From positions 62,001-126,000 of the forward strand of contig JAWZYV010012277.1 of the NCBI GenBank assembly GCA_038373885.1: 64,000 nucleotides of DNA. Reading direction: 5' to 3'. Positions within the stretch are counted from its first letter, which is position 1; every line of letters starts with the position of its first letter. Below, in pieces: positions 32,320 through 43,961 of this stretch. Source of the stretch: Cheiracanthium punctorium (taxonomy: Eukaryota; Arthropoda; Arachnida; Araneae; Cheiracanthiidae). The notes under the pieces are model-generated. The model was not told where the DNA came from. It did no database searches and saw only the letters and a list, made by a program, of their open reading frames with translations. The position numbers were made by a program, and so were the translations under genes.

Positions 32320-34879
32320 CTGCAAAATATAAAATTTAAAGATAATTATGCATTATAGCATAAAATAACAAACTATATAATATAGCATTAAATGATAAAA
32401 GAATTACACAATAAAACTAAGCAAATGTATTTTTCATAGATCAATTCTACATGTATATGTGCAGGCCCTCATAATCACACTTTTGGGCACATGCCCCAGA
32501 CACACATATACAAATAGGCCAACAATTAAGTTTAGAGCTATAATCAAAGGCACAAAATTAAACCAGTTCTATAGAGGTACAAAATTTGGAAAGTGCTCTG
32601 GGCACACAAATGATGCTATAGTCAGCCAAATTTACTTACTGCAATTGCTCCAATTTAACAAGAACCAAGGGTTAACAAAACCATAAGAAAAAATGGTTAG
32701 TTAATTTCAGAGCTGTAAAATTCTATTCAATGAACTCTAATTTGTACAGCAAAACATTTACATTCATTGTTGACTAAAATATTTACAAAACAAACTTTTC
32801 TTAAAATTTAAAGAATAAAATGTAATATTTAGAACCACCTGCCTTTATCAAAATTTATTATTTTTTTATAAACTGCCTGAAGTTTTGCACATGCAGAACA
32901 TTTCCAAGAAAGGAGGTACTCTTTTGTTAAAATTTAATTGTGGATACTAACATCTTTAATCTGCTTGCTCTATCTGAAAACTCTTTGCCATTGTATGCTT
33001 ATGAGAATCACTGTGAATAAATAAAAAGTGGGGTCCAAAAAGGGATTAAGCCCTCAGCCTCTCTCTTCAATACAATTTGCTTAAGTTAATCAACCAAGAC
33101 TTTGCTTAGGTTAAATAAATAAATTAAGTTTAAAATTAATCAGATTTCAAAAAATTCAAAATGTTTTTCATAAGTTTAATATGCACTTATAAAAGCTAAA
33201 CTTGAAGACTTGAAAAACTCAGGAAAAAAAAAAAAAAAAAAAACCTTATACAGCACTTTTTAATACTTCTTAAGCTGGACAATGGTTTGGTCGAATTTGC
33301 AATGTGATTTCTGAGCGATTTTGTGAGAATTTTCCTTAAAACTGTAATTTAACATATACGTTTATTGCTCATAAAAATGTACAGTGTAGTTCTTTCTAGA
33401 AAAGGCTTGATTACTCTATTTTATGTAAACAATGAGGAAGATAACCGAAAGCAGTTTGACAATAGCTACTTATATACAAGCATCTGCATCAAGTGCAGAA
33501 TACCCAGACTTCCCATGCTTGTAAATATTTGATTCTTAAAAGGATCGGTAAGCTGAACTTAACCTAAAAAAATTCACATTTATTTTTACTAAAGTCATAT
33601 TATCCAATAAATCCTACATATATAGTCAAAACAGTTCAAAAGAACAATTTTGATATAAGCTGCTTTTAACTTTGGTTTAAAAAAAAAAAAAATCTATTTG
33701 TTTTAATATCAATATAATGTATCAAAAATACAATTACTTCCAATGCTTCAGATTTTAGATGTCTGAATGCACAAACAAAATTTGCTGGGAATTACACTAT
33801 CATTTTTAGGAAAGGAAATTTCTCTAGTAAAATATTACATCTTGACATTTTCTTACACTTTTTTCAGTTAGATCTGTTTTCACTAAGTAAGAATTATGAA
33901 CAAAAAATTTTTCAAGTAAGGCATATAATGAATTCAAGAATAGGCTACCAAATTTTCTAAGTTTTACATCAAAGGTGTAAGATACTTCCCATTGACACAG
34001 CACATATGATCTTTAGTAAAAAATTTAATATATACAATAAGCAGGGGCACAGGATATATTTTGGACAGTTTTCTCCAGGTATAGTGTAAATACAAGATAG
34101 AGTCCCTTAAGAAATTCCTCTGCCCATGACGATCCCCCACCCCCACCCCCAGGCAGATAACCCTTGTGTATGTGCTATTGATCCTTGGGCCTTTCATGTA
34201 AGACAACTGTTGCAATTTTCATATTGCTGAAAAATTCAAAAGTTTTTAAGGACTATATACCAATTTCAAGTACAATACAATAAGGATTTCAGATTTTGTA
34301 CTTAACTTATAAGTACATTGAAAAATATATCACTTTCAATAAGCAAATGTGTACCTGTTTACTATAACTTTATTAACTTTTAACCTTTAACTACATATGC
34401 TTAATATATCAACACAAGTAGGTACACAAAGGTACATGTGGTGTATTTTGTACACCAACAAATATGCTAATATATCAACACAAGTAGGTACACATGTGGT
34501 GTATTTTGTACACCAACAAATAAGCAATAGAAATAAGTTAGAAAAGGTTAAATATATATGCTAAAAGGTTCAATAATCATAACTTCTAATGAATATTCCT
34601 TGAATAAAAACAAAATACAATGCAATGCATAAAAAATGTTAATCACAGACCATATTAAATTTCATCTGAGAGGTCAATTGTACAGTGCTTATTGCAAATG
34701 GTGCATTTAGTTAAAAGTTAAGAATCTATTTTTCTTTTATTTAAAAGATATTAAAATTTGTAGAACTCCGAAAAACAGAATTTTTTTTTGTGCTTATTTA
34801 TATCTGTAACACTTACTAAAGAAAAGTGAATGTGAACAGTTACTAAGCCTTCACAATCAAATCATTTTTATATACTTAC
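32320..34879 (-). other. TRMT112 intron 3
   Basis: A 2.56-kb AT-rich intron. An A run lies near 33222-33243 and an imperfect tandem duplication of about 60 bp at 34397-34521. No coding exon recognised. Confidence 0.7.
34397..34521. repeat. Tandem duplication, two units of 67 and 58 bp
   Basis: ATATATCAACACAAGTAGGT and TGTGGTGTATTTTGTACACC occur in both 34397-34463 and 34464-34521; the units differ by a small indel. The palindromic GGTGTA...TACACC is inside each unit. Confidence 0.85.
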
Positions 34880-34972
34880 TTCCATTAGAACATGATGAGC
34901 TTTACGAAGAAACTCATCATCTGTTTCATAATTTAGAGGTACACTTTTAGGTAAATCACCTGACTGTCCAAC
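34880..34972 (-). CDS. TRMT112: TRMT112, exon 3
   Basis: A 93-bp exon encoding residues 61-91, VGQSGDLPKSVPLNYETDDE then FLRKAHHVLME. The acceptor is CATTATTTCAG and the donor GTAAGT; both borders are phase 0. It corresponds to the LPKGP...Y.E.EEFL...HHLLLE helix of the human protein. Confidence 0.93.
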
Positions 34973-37900
34973 CTGAAATAATGAAAAAATAAACAATAAT
35001 TAAACTACACATCTGACTTGATTACAGACCTGGAAACTGTATGCTAGTGAGCGATTCTCCTGAAATGTTTGATTTCAGACTTCAAATTTTCTTCCTCACT
35101 AATTTACAAGGTTAAATTTAGACATTTTATTAAAAGGTGTCTGTCATATTACAGGCTATCTAAAAACTTTTTAAAACTGAAAACTTAATGATAAGTTTAA
35201 TAATTTTTAACTTTGAATATACTACAAAAAATATACATAATAATTATATTTATGTATAATTACTATGCTAATTTCAGACTTGATGGAAGTGACATTTCAT
35301 CTTATTTCATTTCATTAGGAACAAAATTTTATCACTACACTAAAAGTCTGGTCCTTTTGAACAAAGGTGCTCCTAATTGAAACATAGACAAGAAGAAAAA
35401 ACTATGTTCTAAATAAATAATTAAGATCAAAGGTGGTCGTTGGTAATGACAAGAATTAAAGTACTTATATCATTATTTAGCTAAAAGAATTATAAATGTA
35501 CAGTAAAAGAATTCAGAACGGAGAATGTTTATTCTGTTAAACTTTTGGTAGCAGCTGCTATTATGGAAAGTTGCTTGTATTAATTATGTCATGTAATGCT
35601 TGTAAAAGGGTGCAAAATCTAGACGTCAGTGACACAAAATTAAAGGGAAATATTAAAAAAGCTAAGATATATAATTTTTAATGTAGTTAAGTGCTGTATA
35701 TTTCACAATTTATTTCATCAAGAAGACGCCATCTTGTTTTCACCCCCCTCTCCCCGACTGCATAAGTGACGGTACAACTTGGTATGGGAAATGTATGAAA
35801 AGTCATCAACATTCCAGTAGATCAGTCACTACTGGGGTATATCCCAAAACAACAGCATAAGAATGCAGAGTCCAGAATTCATTATTGTCCATTATATTGT
35901 CATGAAATGTGACGATCCCATGACATAACTTCACCTTATACAGGAAAATACAATCACTAATACAGTCTGAGTAGTGAAACACACTTCAATTTAAATTTTT
36001 TTACTGCATGAACTACTTTTCACAATGGAGGAGTGGTGTGATGCAGCAAGCGAACAAGGTGTGAAAAGAAAGTTGACATGGGACTTCAATCTGGGTGGCG
36101 GGAGCTGCCGGTTACTTAACGCTTCGCTCCTCTTTCACTTCATTTTTTTTTAGCGCCTCACTATGGGGCTGCTAACAGCATCAAGTTTTTATCCTTTACT
36201 CAATTCACCCCCCCCCCCCCGGGATCCGGGTATGTGCAAAGTTGCTGTAGCTATTAATTTTATTTTCTCCACTGAGATATTTTTTTAATTCAGCTCCTGG
36301 TCTTGATGAGTTAGATAAGTAAAATTTGTAGCACATGTTATTAATTTAGGAGATATTAATTATGTAACGTCTAAGAATAGATATTATGTTAATGCAATTT
36401 AGATTTGTGCTAAGAACAAATGTACTATGTAAATGTAAAATAAATTCAATTGGAGCAGAACATTAACGGTCTGGTTATTAGAGTCAATCTCTGTCGTAAT
36501 TTTTTCTTAGGATACCCAAGTTTTTATTTACTTTTAGGAATGAAGAAACAAAATTTTCTTTTGCAGGTTCACATAATTTATATCTCTTAATCTTCTGGAC
36601 ATGTGTTAACTTGCCTAGTTATTGTATAATGTTAATGTGCTGATCACTTCTGATCTCAGCGGCCTAATCAACTTGAAAGTTTATCACTTTAATAATGAGC
36701 AGCTTAACTTTTTTTTTTTGAAATGAACAACAGAAGTGAGTTCAGATAATTAAGGACATCAATGAGGCTTGTTTCTCTGGTTGAGTGAGGACTTGGTTCA
36801 TCTAATGAACTGCGGCGGTCCACTGCCATTCTGTGGATACTCATTTAATTTGGATTCAGGATTCCAACCAGGATTTACACTAGGAAAAAAAAAATTGGGT
36901 GATATTCTCCCACTCTGGCTTTAAAACTAAGTAGGATTTTTAAAAATCTGAGTGAGAACTCGAGAATTTTGTTTATTTCCAAAAATTTATTATTTTTTTC
37001 ACATTTTACAAGCAAAATTAATGTCATTACAAAAATACAATGCAACTAAGATTAGAGCTCATTCTAGGTAGGAAAAATGACATCATTATTTTGAAAGGGC
37101 ATTACATATCCGGATTAAAAGCACTTCTACTTCGGTAAAAAAAAAATGTAAAAAATTCATTAGAAATCTTAATTTAATAAATTAATTATTAGTCTTTATT
37201 AAAAATTAGATAAAATTAATTAAGTTGATAAAGCTAAGTTGTGTAAAAGGTTAAGTCACTTTTTAAGTAATTTTGTTAATTAACTTATAAAAATAAATTA
37301 TAAATAATTATTAAGAATATTTCTTTAAAAGATTTTAAGGTTTCTTTTTATAGCAATAAACTATATGCAAAATATTAATATTTTACATTTATGTCATTCA
37401 GTATTATACATTTTATCATGCCTTTTCGGTTAAGCCAATTTTTGAATAAACAGGATTCGGATGAACAGGGTTCTACTGTATGTCTATGAGGGAGAGGGCA
37501 GGGAGTTCTATTACCATAAAAGTTGCGCAAATTCCCCCCTTTCACTGGCCAAGTATCATTAGCATGTTATGTGTGAGCAACAAAATAAAGTGTTGAACAA
37601 ATAAAATGGCTACAAAAGAGGATGTCTAGTTTTCCATCATCGGGGCGCTAACATGAATCAAAATGTAACAAGGTGGAATTTTTTTTAAAAAAAGGGCATC
37701 AGGGCACGCTGCCCACTGACCCCACCTAGAATGAGCTCCGAAATTTTGATTACGTAAAGTGATAAATCTTGCAGTTGTAAATTCTTGTCACATGGTAAGT
37801 CTAAAAAGCAGCAGATGTGACTTGTTGGGATAATGTTTGTTAATTGCGTTTTGTCATCCACATGCCTCTCATTGAGACGTGAATGACCCAAAGGCTGTAT

Positions 37901-39636
37901 TATTAAGTGTAGTATATTTTAAGATTTTAGATTAATATTTTTATTACTCAATGAATAAATTATGTCTTAATATTCATATGTTGATTAGTATTATTAAAAA
38001 TCCTTTGTACCATTCACATGTCATTTTGTCATTAATGTGCCTTTAAAATAATACATATGTAAAAATACAATAAAATAGAAACAGTTAAGCTCAGTCAATA
38101 CCTTATTTTAATTATGTAACCTATATTGATTTTCCTGTTTTTTTTTTTTCTTCAAATTTTAAAAATAAATTTAACTTTTGGAGATTTACATATTCCAACT
38201 ATCCTGTATTTATAGAATCACCCATTGAGTATCCATTTCATTATACCCTTTTCTTCATATAAACCACTTGGAACAAGTTATAGCTTTTGTGAATATTTAA
38301 ATGGAGAGTTTAGAAGGAGATATTGTGCTTCGCTTCAAAACTTTAAAAAGACTGTCAATGTTCTAAAATTGGACTATAATTGCAGTGCTGCTTACATTTT
38401 GGTGTTTGTTTACATGTTTGATTTGGCATTGGTTCTGGCGCCATCGTAGGCGATGCTTAGCGGGAGTGAAGTACCCTGCCGACGGTTGTTTAGGCTGGCA
38501 ACCATAAAAAAACCTGTACATCATCGGGAATTTGAAATTGTTTACGTTATGGGTGGAAGGGAATGAAATGTGTTATGTTAATGTATGATTAGAAAGTGTG
38601 TGTGTGTTTGTTAGAAATAGGATGTGAATATAAAGCTAAATAAAAAAAAGCATGTTGGTAAGCTTAATAAAACCCTCTGTTAAGTGAGGCATGTTGGATT
38701 TTATTAAGGTGTGGGTTTTATTAAGGTTAAGGAAAGCATGTTGGTTTTATGGTTGTTTTATTGGCAGGTGTGTGTGTTTGTTAGAAATGCAGTGTCAATA
38801 TAAAAGTAAGTAAGTTGTAAAAGTAAGTAAGTAAGTAGTAAAAGTAAGTTGAGTAATAAAAATACTAATCTTAAACGTGGACCACTGGTTGAAGATCTTT
38901 GAGGTGTTATGGAGTATGATGTTTTTTTTGTTTTATGCCAATGTAATTTATGTGCAATTTTAATTTGCTAGCTAAATTTATTAGAGATTACTTTGTTGGT
39001 CATCCAAAATGGTTAGCAATAGTCACCGGGGCTTGATGGTTGCCTAGCGACTATTTTAATCAGCATTAAAGAACCACGTCTTCTCTTGCGGTTACTACAA
39101 CGTCATGATGAGCCATTTGCTAGCATCTGCTGAGAGCATTCTACTGTCACCATTTATCGCTACTGATAAATCGTGACGGAAATTTATCCCTCCGCAATAA
39201 ACAAAACAACGGACCAGGTGCTCGGCTTACTCTACTATTTTTATTTTAATAATATGTTTTTCAAGTTTTTTTAAATAGTGATTGATAAGTTATATATAGA
39301 TTTCTATTCAGAAGACTTTCAGTTAATATTTACTTTAAGAGGGGGGGGGGGGCTCTGGGACCCAGAAAGTCCCCAGTTTTTTTTTTTTTTTTTTCAAGTA
39401 AACATGCTAAACATACCTTAAGACTATTAATTATTAAGTAAAAAAAATATATATGCAGCACAAAAAGAAAATTGAAAGTACACATGTACAGGCAAAAAGT
39501 AAACAATGCCTAGGCCAAATCTTTTATTAATCAGGTCAAAACAAGTCGGGGGGGGGGGGCGAAAGACAAATATGCTGTGCCTCTGTTAACACTAGGAATA
39601 CACACAATAATGAGAAATCTAAAAATTACCACTTAC
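34973..39636 (-). other. TRMT112 intron 2
   Basis: A 4.66-kb intron. It contains C/G homopolymers (near 36208, 39340, 39550), a pogo/Tigger-like right end near 37430-37481 (GGATTCGGATGAACAGGGTT, then CTACTGTA), and an AAGT/GTTTGTTAGAAAT repeat patch at 38595-38865. No exon recognised. Confidence 0.6.
38595..38865. repeat. Local repeat patch with (AAGT)n microsatellite
   Basis: GTGTGTGTTTGTTAGAAAT occurs near 38600 and again near 38770, GCATGTTGG three times between, and (AAGT)n at about 38805-38850. Local duplication inside TRMT112 intron 2. Confidence 0.65.
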
Positions 39637-39738
39637 AATAGTAGCAGCAGTATACAGGACATCCCAATCAACTTTGGGGATCATTCTGGAAATAAATTCC
39701 GCATCAAATGGTACTTCAGTTTCTTTAACTTCTCGAGC
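39637..39738 (-). CDS. TRMT112: TRMT112, exon 2
   Basis: A 102-bp exon encoding residues 27-60, AREVKETEVPFDAEFISRMI then PKVDWDVLYTAATI. The EV.xxxVxFNxxFIxRMIPKVxW block is the most conserved part of the family and contributes to the partner-binding surface (family knowledge). Acceptor CTTTAG, donor GTAAGT, phase 0 on both sides. The intron after it is 4.7 kb. Confidence 0.94.
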
Positions 39739-39956
39739 CTAAAGCAAATTATATTAAATAATTTATGGAGCAAAAAAATGATATTTTATGCACTTTTTAA
39801 AATACTTTTAAGAATTTTCTGTTACAAGATTATTAACAAGTTTTCTTTTTTTTCACAGTTTTACGCAATTAAACAAGTAAATGAAGTATAACTGCATAAA
39901 AAATGGAAAGTATCTTAAAAACATGCAAAAGTTTTCATAGAATGAAAAAAAATTAC

Positions 39957-40034
39957 CACTATTCCCAAGGGAAACCCCACATTTACTCTTTTTAAACATT
40001 TGGATGTTAAAAAATTGTGCGTTAACAACTTCAT
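39957..40034 (-). CDS. TRMT112: TRMT112, exon 1 (start of the protein)
   Basis: First coding exon: ATG at 40034-40032, then MKLLTHNFLTSKCLKRVNVG and FPLGIV, donor GTAATT at 39956. MKLLTHN is the invariant family start, which fixes the start codon. The four exons give 124 residues, against 125 in human TRMT112. The protein is a small cytoplasmic and nuclear activator that binds and stabilises several SAM-dependent methyltransferases: N6AMT1 (eRF1 glutamine), TRMT11 and ALKBH8 (tRNA), BUD23 and METTL5 (rRNA). The intron to exon 2 is 218 bp. The gene is divergent from LCMT1, with 1158 bp between the start codons. All splice borders are GT/AG and no disabling change is seen, so it looks functional. 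Confidence 0.94.
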
Positions 40035-41192
40035 TGTTAACAATATAATTTATTTATGAAAAAAAGAAAAACGATTCAACAGAATAACAAATCACACTTG
40101 TTTACTACGGAATGTCTACGCTACGAAAAATCCCCGAAAACCAATAATAACAGCAGAGCAGAACGCAGGACATGAGGCGGCCAAGCAAGCGATAATGGTT
40201 GGTTGGTAGAATGTAATTCGTGGAGAAATCACAGAGCTATAAATGAGCACTGGAGAGCGGGAGAGATCAGTTTTACCGTGCCTCCAAATGGACAACGTCC
40301 GGAATGGACATTTTGCACATGACATCACTGGCGATAGGGATAGACATTATAGTTATTTCAAAAGAAGCTAGAATATTAGTTATAACAAGTAATAACTTTT
40401 TAAAAATTATTTTTTTTATTGTGACATTTTGCTTAAAATGTTATTAATTATTAAATACTAAAAATAATTAAAAAGAGCGTGCTTTAAAAGGAAGTTTTTA
40501 ATAAATCTTTGTGTCATTTCAAAGTTTTAGTAAACAAGTAAATGAAGTAATAATTTTAGAGCGCTTATGTTCTTTTGATTAACAAAGGTTTAGAAGCAAA
40601 TGCGATGTCATCTTTTCCTCTAAACTTTTCATTTAAGCACTAAAATGCCCATTGTGTTCAGTAACGGATTAATGCAAGTTTGTCGGGGTGGGGGCGGTCA
40701 GAAGATTGACACATGCACACATGTGTCCATTTTATGGAAGCAAAATAGGATCTTTTACATTAATTTCTTTTGTCTCGGGGGCGGGGTCCCCCCCTCCCCT
40801 TGTATAGAACTTTCGTTGTTCACCAGTTTCGGTTTGAAACAAGTCTGCTATGATTGTGACGTCACTTGCGCATGATTTTCTGTTTGTCATTGAGAAGTAA
40901 TCATGAACGCAGTGAAAAATATTTATTTACATCTCTATTTAAAGCCCCAAGAGATATACGCCAATGAGCATGTGCACTGATACTGGCGTTTGTGATATGC
41001 GCGGGCTAAAATCTTGCTGCAAACAGCAACAATTCTTGTGACAATTTTGGTTATGTTGAGAAAAAAGTGAGTATCGAAATCGAGTTTTCTGTGTATATGT
41101 AGAAAACTCGACATTGTGGCTGTAATGGTGTATTAATGAGATGATTGTTAACTAACTTTTTCTGAAGATTACGCCTACCATTACTTATAAAG
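40035..41192. promoter_or_regulatory. Divergent intergenic region between TRMT112 and LCMT1
   Basis: 1158 bp separate the two start codons. It probably holds both promoters and 5' untranslated regions (inference). No TATA box can be assigned with confidence. G- and C-rich patches at about 40686-40700 and 40778-40800 look like parts of an inserted repeat. A possible 5'-UTR intron of LCMT1 (GTGAGT at about 41067, acceptor CTGAAG before 41168) encloses an 11-bp perfect hairpin (TCGAGTTTTCT ... AGAAAACTCGA, about 41081-41112). Confidence 0.4.
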
Positions 41193-42128
41193 ATGTGTGA
41201 AGACGATGCCGTGATTGCTACTAACGATGATGCAGCTCTATGTAAAAGGTATGCTGTTCATACGGGATACTGGTCAGATCCCCACATTCAACATTTTATT
41301 AAATCTTCCTCTGAAAGAAAAGCACCTGAGATAAGTCGAGGATACTATGCTCGAGTAATGGGTATGAAAATCTTGCTTGATCAGTTTCTTACTACTACTA
41401 ATTACAACTGCCAAGTGATTAATGTTGGAGCTGGATTTGATACGCTGTATTGGAGACTTAAAGATGAAAATATATCAGTAAAGAGCTTCATTGAAATAGA
41501 TTTGCCTCCGGTTACATCTCGGAAGTGTTATATTATTAGGAATCGGAAAAATCTGTTAAGAATGGTCGCAACCGAGGATGATGATATCCAGTTTTCGAGT
41601 TGCGAGCTCCACGCTGGAGAATACCATCTTGTTGGATCCGATATAAGAAATATTAACGAATTAGATTCGAAGTTACTGAATGGTCTCGTAGACACCTCAA
41701 TTCCTACAGTTTTTCTCGCAGAATGTGTTCTTGTGTACAACGAAGAACACCTCACATCAGCTTTTCTCAAATGGATCACCGAAAAATTTCGAACTGCGCT
41801 GTTCATCAACTATGAGCAAGTCAATATGGGTGACAAATTCGGGAAAGTGATGATCGAAAACCTGAAGAAGCGGGGTTGTAACTTGGCTGGAGTGTCGGCA
41901 TGTGCAGATCTCGAATGTCAACAAAAGAGATTCACCAATGCAGGCTGGGAGGGAGCCAAATCGTGGGATATGATGGAAGTGTACCAGCATTTACCCCAAC
42001 AAGATGTTGAACGCGTCGAGAATTTAGAGTTCTTGGATGAACAAGAATTGCTGCAACAACTGCTACAGCATTATTGCATTACAGTCGCTTTCAAAGGAGA
42101 AAGTTTAGAAGATATTGGTTTCAATTAA
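41193..42128 (+). CDS. LCMT1: Leucine carboxyl methyltransferase 1 (PP2A methyltransferase)
   Basis: A 311-residue SAM-dependent methyltransferase that methylates the C-terminal leucine carboxylate of the PP2A catalytic subunit, which steers assembly of PP2A holoenzymes in the cytosol. Visible motifs: CKRYAVHTGYWSDPHIQHF (residues 17-35), ERKAPEISRGYYAR (41-54), the SAM loop VINVGAGFDTLYWRL (75-89), the acidic EIDLP after the next strand (101-105), GSDIRN (148-153), AECVLVY (176-182), FINYEQVNMGDKFG (204-217) and the late WDMMEVYQHLP and LEFLDEQELL segments. All are close to human LCMT1 (334 residues, longer at the N terminus). The start is the first ATG after an in-frame TGA at 41163. The whole protein is in one exon, unlike the multi-exon vertebrate gene. 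No disabling mutation is seen. Confidence 0.95.
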   Translation: MCEDDAVIATNDDAALCKRYAVHTGYWSDPHIQHFIKSSSERKAPEISRGYYARVMGMKILLDQFLTTTNYNCQVINVGAGFDTLYWRLKDENISVKSFIEIDLPPVTSRKCYIIRNRKNLLRMVATEDDDIQFSSCELHAGEYHLVGSDIRNINELDSKLLNGLVDTSIPTVFLAECVLVYNEEHLTSAFLKWITEKFRTALFINYEQVNMGDKFGKVMIENLKKRGCNLAGVSACADLECQQKRFTNAGWEGAKSWDMMEVYQHLPQQDVERVENLEFLDEQELLQQLLQHYCITVAFKGESLEDIGFN

Positions 42129-42212
42129 GGACGCTTGATAGGATTTCGCAGGCAACCTATTTTATGCATAAAAAAAAAAATGAATAATAATAATAATAGT
42201 CATTCAGACTAC

Positions 42213-42218
42213 AATAAA
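42213..42218 (+). terminator. Polyadenylation signal of LCMT1
   Basis: AATAAA 85 bp after the LCMT1 stop, downstream of an 11-bp A run at about 42170 and an (AAT)n patch. Confidence 0.5.
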
Positions 42219-43053
42219 AGAAGTTTAAATTCTAAATTCTTGTTATTTACCACATTTTTGATTTTATAGTTTCACTAAAATATTGTATCAACTAAAAATA
42301 CATATCTTATTAGAAATCTAGTATAATACATGATGGATGAATTTCTTGTTCCATATTTTAGAATTCAAATGTATTTGTGTTTTCTTATTTTTGAAACATT
42401 TGCCATTGGATAGTTTTACGATAATTTTTTAAGATCTTTTGTTGTTATATAATAAGTTATATAATAAAGTTATATAATATATCATTTGACGTGATGTATA
42501 TATATTATAGATATACTAATATTAATATTGTAAATACTATTTTGAAAATTTCAAAAATTTGATGGTATAAATAAATAAATATATATCCTATGTATTTGTG
42601 TTTGCATAACATGCAAATAGGCACCTTAGCCAAATTGCTTGCAATGTCTTGTAAAGTAGATTGAAGGGTTACTTACAGTGTTACACTAATTCACTGAAGT
42701 TATTTTATAGAATAAAATGAAAAATCAGTATATATTTTAAATATATAACCTATAAGAAGGGCAATTTACTGTAAATTATTAAATAATGTACAATGATATG
42801 ATTAATATTAATACAATTGCTTAATAAGTATCGGGGGGGGGGGGGGAAGAAAGAAAACACACATTAAATTTCAATCCCCTCATATTTGTTGTAATTTTTT
42901 TTTTCATTATTATGTGAGCTTTCCTAAATCAATTTAGTATAGTTGCTAAGCTTCAGCACTCCTAATTTAATTATTTAAACTAAATAATATAAAAAGCTAT
43001 TTTCATTGTAAACTTTCCCTCCAGTGCTTTGGTTCTTTGCTTCTATTTGAGTA
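42219..43053. other. AT-rich spacer
   Basis: No gene recognised. (TATATAATAAG)-type low-complexity sequence near 42450-42480 and a G run near 42833-42846. Confidence 0.5.
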
Positions 43054-43961
43054 CACTGTCAAAAAGAATTTACTTAAAAATGAGCTCTTTAATATACTCA
43101 TATTTTTTTAAGTATATTTGCATCATAAACAAGTAAGTATATGATGTGCTTGAATATGAAATGCAATTCAAACTTAAAAATAAGCATGTGGATAAATATA
43201 ATCTCTTATTACTTCACTTCCATTTGAATAAATTATTAGTTAGCATGTATGTGGTGTTCAGAAATATTTCATTGGAATAGTTATAAGAATAAATTAGTAG
43301 TGTACTTTAAACTGACAAACTATATCTTATTGTGTATATGATACACTGCACATAGGAATATTTCAAAGAAAATGAGTACATCTGAAGTTCTTATTTTTCT
43401 TAACCACTCTGTACTGGATATCTGTGCATGCCCAGAGCCTATCTTTGGAAGCGTGCTTCAACTTAAGATGACGGGATGCCGCCATATCATTAAAAAGAGA
43501 GCTCCAAGCAGAGCTTGTAGTATTCACAGCAAAAAAGCAGTGTGTTTCAATGGAAGGTAAAATCTAGCACATATGATAGAAGAATTAATTAAAATATACA
43601 AATAACCATCATCTTATTTGATTGATTTAGATTATTTTTATTTTGTTTTGTTTGTCTGGTATTGTTCATAAATTTCAATCAACATGATTAAAAATTGTAT
43701 AAGAATATATTGATTCTTGTCTGATTGCATACAAAAATATATTAAATATCAATTATTGTATGCATTCAAAAATGAGTACATGATGTGCTTGAAAATTTTG
43801 AGTATACGTATACTCATAGTTGAGTTCTTGCATGAACTCAAAAGAATGAGTACATGTATTTCTTAAATTCAAAAGTGAAGTATTTGGAACTATTACATGT
43901 TGACAAAGTACTCAGAAAGGTGTACATTTTGCTTATTTCTAAGTAACTCATTTTAACAGTG
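43054..43961. mobile_element. Non-autonomous Tc1/mariner-like element
   Basis: Ends CACTGTCAAAAAGAATTTAC and, on the other strand, CACTGTTAAAATGAGTTACT, each next to TA (43052-43053, 43962-43963); the similarity extends over about 30 bp. The 908-bp body has no transposase. Inside, GAGTAC/GTACTC-like motifs recur, ATGATGTGCTTGAA occurs near 43143 and 43781, and there is a perfect palindrome TGAGTATACGTATACTCA near 43800-43817. Confidence 0.6.

Noticed and set aside
37553..37595. Minus-strand sequence reading LLLTHNML, similar to the TRMT112 N terminus
   Set aside because: It lies downstream of exon 2 in gene order, has no start Met, and runs into a stop soon after; a proper first exon with MKLLTHNFLTS was found at 39957-40034.
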